The translations under genes were made by a program, and so were the position numbers. Below are positions 1-6,164 of a DNA stretch of 10,440 bases, piece by piece. The stretch spans positions 1 through 10,440 of the forward strand of contig QNBY01000023.1 in assembly GCA_003644275.1 (NCBI GenBank), written 5' to 3'. Below the pieces are notes generated by a model. The model was not told the origin of the DNA and made no database searches. It saw nothing but the letters and a program-made list of their open reading frames with translations. Each line of letters opens with the position of its first letter. The first letter of the stretch is position 1. The stretch comes from Planctomycetota bacterium (lineage in GTDB: Bacteria; Planctomycetota; B143-G9).

Positions 1-758
1 TCGCGGGAGGGCGAGCAAAGGCACGCCGGACGCTGCCCCTTGTCCTTGCCCCCCGGAGCGGAAATCCCCCATATCCGCCGCACGAGCCCGGCGTCCACGC
101 ACGCGCCGGGCGGTATTCCGGCCCCCGCAAACAGGCTTCCCTCCGCGCAGCTCTGTATCTCCATCCCACGCTCTTCCGCCGTCCCGCGCATGAAGCGGAG
201 CAAGGGCTCCGCCTCCCTCTCCGCCTTCTCCCCCTCCCACACTTCCACACCGGCCGCCGCGAGCCGCCTGCGCGTCTTGCGGTACATGTCGAGCAGGCTC
301 ACGATCACCCGCTCCGTCTTGCCCTCGAGCGCTTCCGCCAGCGCGCCGAACCGCTCCAGGTGAAAGGCGGGCGGCGTCGCCTCCGAGAGCACGATGGGAT
401 CGTAACGCCACACCACCCGCCTCGCGCCGAGCCTCTCCGAGAGGCGGAGGAAGGTGTCCAACCGCTCCGCGAGGGGCGGAACGCCGGGCTCGAGCGCCGG
501 GGGATAGTCGTTCAGCGTGAACAGGAACAAGTACCGCAGGCCACGGCCGTCCAGCTCGTCCAGGAAGGGGAGGATAGGGGCGGGGTTCTTGCTCCAGAGG
601 AAGACGGCCTCCACCTCGGCCGGGTCCAGGGACACCCGCGAGAGCAGGGAGGGGCGGAACGGGTTTCGCGTGAGGCACCACCCCTCGCGCACCCTCGAGA
701 CGAACCACTCGGCGTAGAAGGCGGGTATGTCGGTGCGCCTGCTCGCGCTCACGAGCAA
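1..758 (-). CDS. DUF1848 family protein, 3' end cut by the window edge
   Basis: Reading from TTG at 758 the frame is open to base 1 (252 codons, no stop). The N-terminus reads MLVSASRRTDIPAFYAEWF, the signature opening of DUF1848 proteins, and further family blocks follow: LWSKNPAPIL (about residue 55), LFTLNDYPP (about 79), VVWRYDPIVLSE (about 115), and a C-terminal cysteine-bearing region with C204, C220, then KDKGQRPACLCSPSRD (C246, C248). The rest of that cysteine cluster lies beyond the window. The family function is not established; the conserved cysteines suggest a metal or Fe-S site, which is inference. Start choice: TTG at 758 has GGAGG at 766-770 with a 7-base spacer and restores the extra N-terminal residues typical of the family. 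GTG at 752 would be 13 bases from that site. The gene overlaps the end of the upstream cupin gene by 10 bases, so the two are almost certainly cotranscribed and probably translationally coupled. Confidence 0.88.
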   Translation of the reverse strand, partial: MLVSASRRTDIPAFYAEWFVSRVREGWCLTRNPFRPSLLSRVSLDPAEVEAVFLWSKNPAPILPFLDELDGRGLRYLFLFTLNDYPPALEPGVPPLAERLDTFLRLSERLGARRVVWRYDPIVLSEATPPAFHLERFGALAEALEGKTERVIVSLLDMYRKTRRRLAAAGVEVWEGEKAEREAEPLLRFMRGTAEERGMEIQSCAEGSLFAGAGIPPGACVDAGLVRRIWGISAPGGKDKGQRPACLCSPSR

Positions 759-1141
759 GGGCCGTCCTCCGGCGTCTCGGGCCTGCGGGGCGTGAAGCGG
801 GGATCGTCCGCGCTCATGGGGGGGACGCCGAAGATGACGAACTCGAGCGGCGCTTCACCCGACGATTCCAGCGAATGCACCGTCCCGCGCGGGATGACCG
901 CCACCGTTCCCCTTCTCACGGCGTGATTTTCGCCGCCCATGCGGAGCGTCCCCTCGCCGGAGAGGAAGTAGTAAACCTCGTCGTATCCCTCGTGGTAGTG
1001 GGGGCGGCCGCCGGCCACCGTGATGACGTGCACGTTCGCCACGCCGCCCTCGCCGCCGGTTACCACGCGCCTCGTGGTCCCGAGAGGACAGGGCAGGGGC
1101 TCGGTCTCGTCGGTGTGGCGCACGATGGGGCGTCTTTCCAT
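749..1141 (-). CDS. small single-domain cupin protein
   Basis: A 130-residue protein made of one cupin barrel. Cupin motif 1 is complete: H48-x-H50, E55 and G62 in the exact G(x)5HxH(x)4E(x)6G spacing, within PHYHEGYDEVYYFLSGEG. Motif 2 is G78-(x)5-P84-x-G86-xx-H89 (RRGTVAVIPRGTVHS). Three His and one Glu should bind one divalent metal, so the protein is likely a soluble metal-dependent cupin (isomerase, dioxygenase or sugar/ligand binder). The fold does not fix the substrate. ATG at 1141 is preceded by GGAGG at 1147-1151 with a 5-base spacer. The C-terminal 20 residues (Pro/Arg/Glu rich) extend past the barrel and their coding DNA holds the ribosome site for the overlapping DUF1848 gene. Upstream is a tRNA-Ser with its terminator only about 14 bases from the ribosome site, so no room for a separate promoter is obvious. 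Confidence 0.9.
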   Translation of the reverse strand: MERRPIVRHTDETEPLPCPLGTTRRVVTGGEGGVANVHVITVAGGRPHYHEGYDEVYYFLSGEGTLRMGGENHAVRRGTVAVIPRGTVHSLESSGEAPLEFVIFGVPPMSADDPRFTPRRPETPEDGPCS

Positions 1142-1164
1142 TCTCGCCTCCGATAGCTCAAACG

Positions 1165-1189
1165 AAAAAGCCCGCCCTCGCGGGCGGGC
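1165..1189 (-). terminator. intrinsic terminator after tRNA-Ser
   Basis: A perfect 8-bp stem, GCCCGCCC (1170-1177) with GGGCGGGC (1182-1189), closes a four-base loop that reads GCGA on the minus strand, a GNRA tetraloop. Reading on the minus strand it is followed at once by five T (1169-1165) and then CGTTT. It lies 26 bases after the CCA end of the tRNA, as expected for a monocistronic tRNA transcript. Confidence 0.88.
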
Positions 1190-1214
1190 GACCGGCTCGT
1201 GGCCGCTGATTTCC

Positions 1215-1306
1215 TGGCGGGAAGGGCGGGATTCGAACCCGCGGTACGGTATTGACCGTACAACGGCTTAGCAAGCCGCCGCATTCGACCACTCTGCCAC
1301 CTCCCC
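1215..1306 (-). tRNA. tRNA-Ser, anticodon GCU
   Basis: The minus strand folds as a class II tRNA. The acceptor 5' strand GGGGAGG (1306-1300) pairs with CCTTCCC (1225-1219) with one G-U. The D arm contains GAGTGGTCGAATGC. The anticodon stem-loop is CGGCTTGCTAAGCCG with anticodon GCT, reading AGC/AGU serine codons. A long variable arm is present (TACGGT, loop CAAT, ACCGTA), the hallmark of tRNA-Ser. The T arm is GCGGG-TTCGAAT-CCCGC. Discriminator base G73 (seryl type) is followed by a genome-encoded CCA (1217-1215). Confidence 0.97.
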
Positions 1307-1329
1307 GTGGTGCTGCGTCGAACGCGGGT

Positions 1330-1357
1330 ATTCTAACGCCCCTTGCCCCGGCGTCAA
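1330..1357 (-). promoter_or_regulatory. sigma70-like promoter of tRNA-Ser
   Basis: The minus strand has TTGACG (-35, 1357-1352), a 16-base spacer and TAGAAT (-10, 1335-1330). Predicted transcription start is near 1322, about 16 bases before the mature tRNA 5' end. The spacer contains a short inverted repeat (GACGCC/GGCGTT). The promoter starts only 8 bases after the stop codon of the PilX-like gene. Confidence 0.8.
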
Positions 1358-1365
1358 GCAAACGC

Positions 1366-3075
1366 CTACTCGTTCACGAAGATGGAGTAAGGCAGCTTGC
1401 CGGTGCGCCACCACGCTATGGTGCGCACCTCGTAGGCCTGCGGGGTGAAGGGCGGCATGAAGTCCGGGTCGAGCAGGTCGGGATCGAAGTTCCAGTTGCG
1501 TTTCGGAGGGGTGTAGTTGTCGCTGCCGCAAATCCACTTGCCCTTCGCTACCTGGGAGTACCACGTGCCGATGAACGAGCCGCGGATCTTGGCCGTTCTT
1601 CCGCTCCACCTCTCGTGGAAGCGCGGGAAGTTCTCGAACCCGCCGTTGTACCTGCCCTCCTCCGTCTCGTAAGCCGGGCCGCTCATTATCGCCACGTTGT
1701 AGGTGGTGTTGGAGGCAGTCGGGAGGGTGTTGTTCCTCTTGCTGTCGTCCCAGGCGTTGGAGAGCAGGTTTATGGCGTCGCAGATGACGGCGGCGCCCTT
1801 CTTGTTCACCGTGTTGAAATCGCCCCAGATGAAGAGGGGATCGGGCGTCACCACCGTGAGCTTCCCGCCGAGTTCCTTGCCGTTCACGAGCCTGATGCCG
1901 TTCGGCTGCGTGACCTTCGCGTCCGTGCGGTAAGCGTAGATGAGCCCGTTCTGAGGCCAGAGGGTCCTCGTGTGCCCGTTGACCGTAACGGAGGTGTCCT
2001 TCAACTTCTCGATGTCTATATCGGTGGTCTTTACGTATTTTTCCTCGCGCCCGTCGAAGAACGTCTTCTCGACGATGACCCCGGAGGGCGGCGGGTCTAT
2101 GAGCACGCCTTCCACGTAGAGTTTGTTGTCGATTATCACCACGTCGGCGTTCTCGTGGTAGTAGGATTTGTCGTAGTCGCCGGTGCCGGGCGTGTACACG
2201 TACTTGCCGGTGGAGGGATTGTAGGTGTAATCGCCGTCGCCGTTGGGGTTGGGCACGTAGGGCTGAATGCTCCCTATCTCGGGCGGCTCGATGCGGCTGA
2301 CGCCGTGCGCGCCGGTCTTGAGCGCTCCGTCCCAACGGGCGAGGGCGTATTCGGCGAAGTCCATCTCCTCGCCCTCATAGTGGCCCGTCCAGTCGGAATC
2401 GTGCGTGGGGGGCCAGGGCGTGCCGTTGATCTTGACGCCACCGCCGGAGACGTGGCCGGGCTTGTCCTTCCTGTCGCGCCAGGCCTTGCCCACGGCCCTT
2501 ATGGTGGCGTCGTCGTACCAGAGGTTGCCGCCGCAGCCGGTAAAGAGGTCCCCGTTGGTGTGCACCCTTCCCACCAGGTGCATGGTGGGGCCGGGCAGCA
2601 CCTCGAGGTCGTAGTCGTAGAATATCACGAACTGGAAGATGGGCATGGCGTCCAGCGAGATGTACGCCTCCGAACGCCCGATTATCCCCTCGTAGGAGGC
2701 CACGGCCTTTATCTTGTAGAGTTTCGATATGAACCTGAAGCCGTCCGAGCCCGTGGTGGTGACGAGGATGGGGTTGCCGTCCCCATCCTCCGCGTTCTCG
2801 ATGCTCCAGTTCACCCTCACGCCGTTTATCGTGATGGACCCGTAAGCGGGAGGAGTCATGAAGTTGGCCCGGTAGCTCCGCAACACGGCCGCCGCATGCG
2901 CCACGCCGCTCTCGCTGCACGAGAGGGCGAAGATGCGCCGCATCTTGCGCGTCGAGTTCCGGGTGTCGGCCTGCATGTTCTCGAACATGGCGGCCAGCAG
3001 GCCGGAGGCCAGCACGACCATCACCATGGTGAGGACGAATACGGCTCCACGTTCCTCTTTCAGTTTCCCTTTCAT
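1366..3075 (-). CDS. PilX-like, N-terminally anchored protein (type IV pilus-associated type)
   Basis: A 569-residue protein. The N-terminus is a charged stub (MKGKLKEERG) followed by one hydrophobic helix, residues 11-30 (AVFVLTMVMVVLASGLLAAM), then a polar helix with many Arg and a SESGVAHAAA segment near 54-63, as in PilX-type minor pilin-like proteins (the AAEAGL-type element). Residues 146-180 hold FQFVIFYDYDLEVLPGP and HLVGRVHTNGDLFTG, a block I associate with DUF4900-like PilX relatives. The C-terminus has YTPPKRNWNFDPDLLDPDF (521-539) and PPFTP, also typical of them. A Tyr/Gly/Pro-rich stretch around 279-306 carries imperfect TGKY/TGDY repeats. A likely role is an envelope or pilus-associated protein with a large extracytoplasmic domain; the exact role is unknown. 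ATG at 3075 has GGGAGG seven bases upstream. Longer in-frame starts to 3228 would overlap the purH-domain gene and are less likely. No other pilus genes are in view. Confidence 0.8.
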   Translation of the reverse strand: MKGKLKEERGAVFVLTMVMVVLASGLLAAMFENMQADTRNSTRKMRRIFALSCSESGVAHAAAVLRSYRANFMTPPAYGSITINGVRVNWSIENAEDGDGNPILVTTTGSDGFRFISKLYKIKAVASYEGIIGRSEAYISLDAMPIFQFVIFYDYDLEVLPGPTMHLVGRVHTNGDLFTGCGGNLWYDDATIRAVGKAWRDRKDKPGHVSGGGVKINGTPWPPTHDSDWTGHYEGEEMDFAEYALARWDGALKTGAHGVSRIEPPEIGSIQPYVPNPNGDGDYTYNPSTGKYVYTPGTGDYDKSYYHENADVVIIDNKLYVEGVLIDPPPSGVIVEKTFFDGREEKYVKTTDIDIEKLKDTSVTVNGHTRTLWPQNGLIYAYRTDAKVTQPNGIRLVNGKELGGKLTVVTPDPLFIWGDFNTVNKKGAAVICDAINLLSNAWDDSKRNNTLPTASNTTYNVAIMSGPAYETEEGRYNGGFENFPRFHERWSGRTAKIRGSFIGTWYSQVAKGKWICGSDNYTPPKRNWNFDPDLLDPDFMPPFTPQAYEVRTIAWWRTGKLPYSIFVNE

Positions 3076-3103
3076 CGCAATGCCTCCCTGAGGGCCTTGG
3101 GTT

Positions 3104-3132
3104 ATTCTACCCCATGGAAAGCGGTTTTGCAA
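3104..3132 (-). promoter_or_regulatory. sigma70-like promoter of the PilX-like gene
   Basis: The minus strand shows TTGCAA (-35, 3132-3127), a 17-base spacer and TAGAAT (-10, 3109-3104). Predicted start is near 3097, leaving a leader of about 22 bases before ATG at 3075 that contains the GGGAGG ribosome site. This separates the gene from the upstream purH-domain gene. Confidence 0.75.
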
Positions 3133-3164
3133 ATCCCGAACGTGGGATGCCGTATGTCGGCCCG

Positions 3165-4457
3165 TCAGTGCTTGAAGGCCCGCTGGCCGGTGAACACCAT
3201 TGCCACGGGCGGGTCGGCCTCGTTGCACGCCTCGATGGACTCCCAGTCCCGCAGGGAGCCGCCCGGGTGCGCGATGGCGGTGACTCCCTCCGTGATGGCG
3301 AGGTCCACCGCGTCGCGGAAGGGGAAGAAGGCGTCGCTCACCATCACCGAGCCCGCCAGGCCGCCCCTGCTCTCCGCCGCCAGGGCCCTTATCTCCTCCA
3401 GTTCCTCCGCGGGGCGCAGGCCCTTCTTCACCTCGAGATGCAACTGGAAGATGGATACGCCGTGCTTCTCGAAGGCGAGCCTGTCCTCCGCCTTCAGGTA
3501 GGCTTTCTCTATGGTGCCCTTGGTCACTCCAACGCGGTCCTGCTCGCCCGTGCCTATGGCCACCGTGGCCCCGTCCTTCACGAACAGCACGCTGTTGGAA
3601 GACACCCCCATCTCAACGAACCAGCCGAACAGAAGGTCCTGGAGTTCGCGCTCGGTCGGCGTTCGCCGGCAGCGGTACACCTCGCCCTTCCTCTCCGCTT
3701 CGGCGGGCATGAAGTCGTCGGCGGTGCGGATGCGCGACACCGGGCTCTGCTGGACGATTACGCCGCCGTCCATCAGGCACTTGAAGTCCACGAAGCGCGT
3801 CTCCACGTACTCGCCGAGCCTCGCTATGCCGGGGATGCGGACGATGCGCAGGTTCTTGCGCCGCGCCAGTATCTCCACCGTCCCTTCCTCGTAGTCGGGG
3901 GCGGCCACCACCTCGGCGTACTGGCGCGATATGGCTTCCGCGGTGTCCCTGTCCACCGGCCGGTTGAGCACCACGCAGCCGCCGAACGCCGCGATGCGGT
4001 CGGCGAAGTAGGCGCGCTCGTAGGCCTCGGCGAGCGTCTCCCCCCTCGCCACGCCGGACGGGTTGTTGTGCTTCATTATGGCGCAGCAGGGGGAGTCCCC
4101 CAGGTACTTCAGGATGTTCAGGGCGTTGTCTATGTCGGTGAGGTTCGTCTTGCCCGGGTGCTTGCCGAACCGGATGAAATCTTCCTCCCTGATGCCGGAG
4201 ACGAGCGAACGGCCGGGCCGTATGTACTCGCAACCGCCCAGCTCCAGCGCGCCGGAGACGAGCTCGTACAGCGCCGCCTGCTGGCCCGGGTTTTCGCCGT
4301 ACCTCAACCCCTTCTCCACGCGCCCCCCGTCGGGCGCGGGAAGCGTCCAGGTGCGCTTGCGGTAGACGAGCCGCCTGTCGCCGAAGGCGATGCTCATCTC
4401 GGGCGGAAAGTCGTCGTCCATCACCGTGCGGTATATCCTCTTCAGATCGTCCTTCAT
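3165..4457 (-). CDS. stand-alone AICAR transformylase (PurH C-terminal domain type)
   Basis: A 430-residue enzyme predicted to transfer the formyl group of 10-formyl-THF to AICAR, giving FAICAR, the penultimate step of purine synthesis. Family landmarks in order: LRYGENPGQQAALY (51-64), GKTNLTDIDNALN (102-114), the catalytic Lys-His pair in IMKHNNPSGVA (K129, H130), FGGCVVLNRPVD (158-169), GSVMVSDAFFPFRDAVDLA (369-387) and AHPGGSLRDWE (396-406), ending FTGQRAFKH. The roughly 200-residue N-terminal IMP cyclohydrolase (MGS-like) domain of ordinary bifunctional PurH is absent: the ATG lies only about 50 residues before the first transformylase motif, and the upstream region is a promoter. This resembles the known short class of single-domain transformylases. 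ATG at 4457 has GGAGG nine bases upstream; extension to 4580 would run across the promoter. Ring closure of FAICAR must come from another gene. Confidence 0.93.
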   Translation of the reverse strand: MKDDLKRIYRTVMDDDFPPEMSIAFGDRRLVYRKRTWTLPAPDGGRVEKGLRYGENPGQQAALYELVSGALELGGCEYIRPGRSLVSGIREEDFIRFGKHPGKTNLTDIDNALNILKYLGDSPCCAIMKHNNPSGVARGETLAEAYERAYFADRIAAFGGCVVLNRPVDRDTAEAISRQYAEVVAAPDYEEGTVEILARRKNLRIVRIPGIARLGEYVETRFVDFKCLMDGGVIVQQSPVSRIRTADDFMPAEAERKGEVYRCRRTPTERELQDLLFGWFVEMGVSSNSVLFVKDGATVAIGTGEQDRVGVTKGTIEKAYLKAEDRLAFEKHGVSIFQLHLEVKKGLRPAEELEEIRALAAESRGGLAGSVMVSDAFFPFRDAVDLAITEGVTAIAHPGGSLRDWESIEACNEADPPVAMVFTGQRAFKH

Positions 4458-4478
4458 GGTCCGAATCCTCCGGGCCGG

Positions 4479-4506
4479 ATTATAGCCGAATGGACGAAGG
4501 GCGCAA
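4479..4506 (-). promoter_or_regulatory. promoter of the AICAR transformylase gene
   Basis: On the minus strand TTGCGC (4506-4501), a 16-base spacer and a perfect TATAAT (4484-4479). Predicted start is near 4471, about 14 bases before ATG at 4457, leaving a short leader with the GGAGG site. It is divergent from the plus-strand promoter at 4536-4541. I see no PurR- or riboswitch-like element in the short leader. Confidence 0.7.
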
Positions 4507-4516
4507 AGAAACGCGC

Positions 4517-4532
4517 CCCGCGCCGCCGCGGG
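4517..4532 (+). promoter_or_regulatory. inverted repeat over the -35 position of the plus-strand operon
   Basis: CCCGCG-CCGC-CGCGGG, a perfect 6-4-6 inverted repeat, ends 3 bases before the TATAAT at 4536. It occupies the place where a -35 box would sit, and no -35 match is present there. It could be an operator or activator site, but GC-rich DNA makes such repeats by chance fairly often. Confidence 0.35.
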
Positions 4533-4535
4533 AGT

Positions 4536-4541
4536 TATAAT
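4536..4541 (+). promoter_or_regulatory. -10 box of the plus-strand operon
   Basis: A perfect TATAAT placed 28 bases before the ATG at 4570, predicting a start near 4548. No acceptable -35 hexamer is found 16-18 bases upstream and there is no TGn extension, so the promoter may be weak or activator-dependent. Confidence 0.5.
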
Positions 4542-4569
4542 CAAAATGAGACCGGTATCGGAGGACGCC

Positions 4570-5799
4570 ATGAAAACCACGGCCGGAACGTCGCTCGCCC
4601 TGTTGCTGCTGGCGCTGTTGGGAACGCTGGCGGCTGTCTCCCCCTGCTCCGCGGAAAAGAAGGAATACTACTGCAACGTCTGCCACAACACCGGCAAGGT
4701 GAAGACGAAGCTTCCCGAAGAGTACAAGAACCTCCCCTTCAAGTCCTCGGTGGTTGTGGAGTACAAGACCGGCTGCTGCGGCCTCGGCTGGGTGCCCTGC
4801 CCGAACAAACGGTGCCCGAAGCGCGCGGCCGCCATCGAGGAATTCAAGCGCCTCACCGAGCCCCTCAAGATGTGGCTGAGGGAGCGCCGGAAGGCCGTGG
4901 AGGGCAAGGCGTTCGCCAAGGACCCGAAGCTCGCGAAGGTCCGCGCCATGCACGCCGAGACGGACCACTTCTACCTAGCAGGCACATTCAAGAAGCGCGT
5001 GGTGAAGTACCTCTACAAGGGCATGGTGAAGAAGAAGATATACGATCCGCCCCACTCCCTCCACCTTTACGCCCGCCGCATCGAGGACGTTTACCGCCGC
5101 TTCCTGAAGCTCATATCCTGGAAGGGCGGAGACTACCGCCCCCACTACACCGACAAGTGGCTCATCATGATCTGGGAGAAGAAGGAACAGCAGGCGGCGG
5201 CCTCGTTCGCCTTCTGCAATTTCACCAACGAAGCGGGCGCCTCCGTCGAAGCCGTCCTCTACACCACCTGGGACGACACGGACGACCTCTACCTCCACCA
5301 CAAGATAGTGAACGCCATCGCCTGCCTGATGACGGAGGACTACGGCGGCGTGGTGGAGCGCTTCCCGGTCTGGTTCAAGGAAGCCATAGCCCATTGGATA
5401 GAGTACGACGTCTTCGGCGAACTGAGGATATTCAATGCGGGCGAAGTGGATTTCAATCCCAACTGCCCCACCCGAAAGCTGAAGTCCGCCATCAAGAAAG
5501 AGCTCAAAAAGAAGAGGTCCAGGCGCATAAAACCCATAACGGAATTCATGAACCACAACATAATGGACCTCACCGGCTGGGAACGCATCAAGGGCTGGTC
5601 GCTCGTGGACTGGATGCTGAACGGCTACGGCAAGAACTCCGTCTCGAGGCTCATACTGTCCTTCAAGAAGAACTACCCGGAGACCAAGAACCAGGTTCCC
5701 TCGTTCCGGGAGGTCTTCGACGGTATGCACCTCGACGAGATATACGAGGCGTGGCGCGAGTGGGTGCTCGAGACCTATCCCGACGAGGAAGACGATTGA
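4570..5799 (+). CDS. secreted gluzincin-like protein with a degenerate HExxH site and N-terminal Cys-rich zinc-ribbon-like segment
   Basis: A 409-residue protein. A signal peptide (MKTT, then a Leu/Ala-rich core to about residue 23) ends in a type I peptidase site near SPCSA|EKK (28/29). Next is a cysteine segment resembling a DnaJ-type zinc site: CNVCHNTGK (C35, C38) and GCCGLGWVPCPNKRCPK (C69, C70, C77, C82). A Lys/Arg-rich linker follows. The C-terminal half has the layout of gluzincin (M1/DUF1570-like) peptidases: a helix at 240-253, then RFPVWFKEAIAHWIEY (264-279, Glu271 as the usual third-ligand Glu), WSLVDWMLNGYG (343-354), and FREVFDGMHLDEIYEAWREW (379-398). The expected HExxH is replaced by H244-K-I-V-N248, so the catalytic Glu and second His are missing and peptidase activity is unlikely. 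A cell-envelope scaffold or binding role is inference. ATG at 4570 has GGAGG five bases upstream. The next gene follows after 14 bases. Confidence 0.75.
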   Translation: MKTTAGTSLALLLLALLGTLAAVSPCSAEKKEYYCNVCHNTGKVKTKLPEEYKNLPFKSSVVVEYKTGCCGLGWVPCPNKRCPKRAAAIEEFKRLTEPLKMWLRERRKAVEGKAFAKDPKLAKVRAMHAETDHFYLAGTFKKRVVKYLYKGMVKKKIYDPPHSLHLYARRIEDVYRRFLKLISWKGGDYRPHYTDKWLIMIWEKKEQQAAASFAFCNFTNEAGASVEAVLYTTWDDTDDLYLHHKIVNAIACLMTEDYGGVVERFPVWFKEAIAHWIEYDVFGELRIFNAGEVDFNPNCPTRKLKSAIKKELKKKRSRRIKPITEFMNHNIMDLTGWERIKGWSLVDWMLNGYGKNSVSRLILSFKKNYPETKNQVPSFREVFDGMHLDEIYEAWREWVLETYPDEEDD

Positions 5800-5813
5800 A
5801 CGGAGGTCGGATC

Positions 5814-6083
5814 ATGAAGATAAAGATCGAGAAACCGGACCCCGAATGGCTCAGGAAGCACGGCGTGAGCGCCTGGCCCGTCTGGGAGAAGGAAGCATCC
5901 AAGTTCGACTGGCACTACGACAGAACGGAGGTCTGCTACATCCTCAAAGGCAAGGCCATAGTGACCACGTCGGACGGCGAAAGAGTGGAGATAGAGAAGG
6001 GCGACCTCGTAACCTTCCCCGTCGGGCTGAGCTGCACCTGGGAGATAGTGGAGGACATCTCCAAGCACTACACCTTCATGTGA
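5814..6083 (+). CDS. small Cupin_3 (DUF861)-type protein
   Basis: An 89-residue protein, complete for this compact cupin class. Signature pieces are FDWHYDRTEVCYILKGKAIV (31-50) and EKGDLVTFPVGLSCTWEI (61-78), ending KHYTFM, matching the EG-type and GDLV-FP-G-xxW pattern of Cupin_3 proteins. Only H34 and E39 remain of motif 1, and the motif 2 His position is C74 with W76 two residues on, so canonical three-His metal binding is not retained, as is common in this subfamily. No signal peptide, so it is cytoplasmic. Ligand and reaction are unknown. ATG at 5814 has GGAGG at 5802-5806 with a 7-base spacer, and the gene starts 14 bases after the stop of the gluzincin-like gene, so the two form an operon. 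It is unrelated in detail to the cupin at 749-1141. Confidence 0.88.
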   Translation: MKIKIEKPDPEWLRKHGVSAWPVWEKEASKFDWHYDRTEVCYILKGKAIVTTSDGERVEIEKGDLVTFPVGLSCTWEIVEDISKHYTFM

Positions 6084-6100
6084 TTCGGCCCCGCCGCCCC

Positions 6101-6135
6101 GGAAAAGAGAAGGCGGACGGGTCGCCCCGTCCGCC
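6101..6135 (-). terminator. intrinsic terminator of the pheT/TatD-like unit, between convergent genes
   Basis: A perfect 10-bp stem, GGCGGACGGG (6112-6121) with CCCGTCCGCC (6126-6135), with loop GCGA on the minus strand. Downstream on the minus strand comes TTCTCTTTTCC (6111-6101), a T-rich tract. On the plus strand the hairpin is followed by CGGAAACG, so it may block but not classically terminate transcription of the plus-strand operon ending at 6083. The GCGA loop is the same as in the tRNA-Ser terminator. Confidence 0.85.
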
Positions 6136-6164
6136 CGGAAACGTTGCGGCTTTCCTGGAGACTC

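Noticed and set aside
1336..1353. GACGCC/GGCGTT repeat before tRNA-Ser as a terminator of the PilX-like gene
   Set aside because: It lies within the tRNA promoter spacer, has a G-T pair and no T tract.
3133..3148. ATCCC/GGGAT inverted repeat after the AICAR transformylase gene as a terminator
   Set aside because: The stem is only 5 bp and is not followed by a T tract. It lies next to the -35 box of the PilX-like promoter and could be an operator, but the evidence is too thin.
1252..3501. A 749-codon plus-strand open frame
   Set aside because: It is antisense to the PilX-like and AICAR transformylase genes, which have clear family motifs, ribosome sites and promoters. Its translation is low-complexity Val/Gly/Arg typical of GC-rich shadow frames.
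3114..6083. A 989-codon plus-strand open frame
   Set aside because: Only its last 89 codons are a real gene (the mini-cupin starting at 5814). The rest is antisense to the transformylase gene and out of frame with the gluzincin-like gene.
749..6083. The two cupin genes as recent paralogues
   Set aside because: One has full three-His motifs and 130 residues; the other is a Cupin_3-type protein of 89 residues with Cys/Trp in motif 2. They share only the fold.
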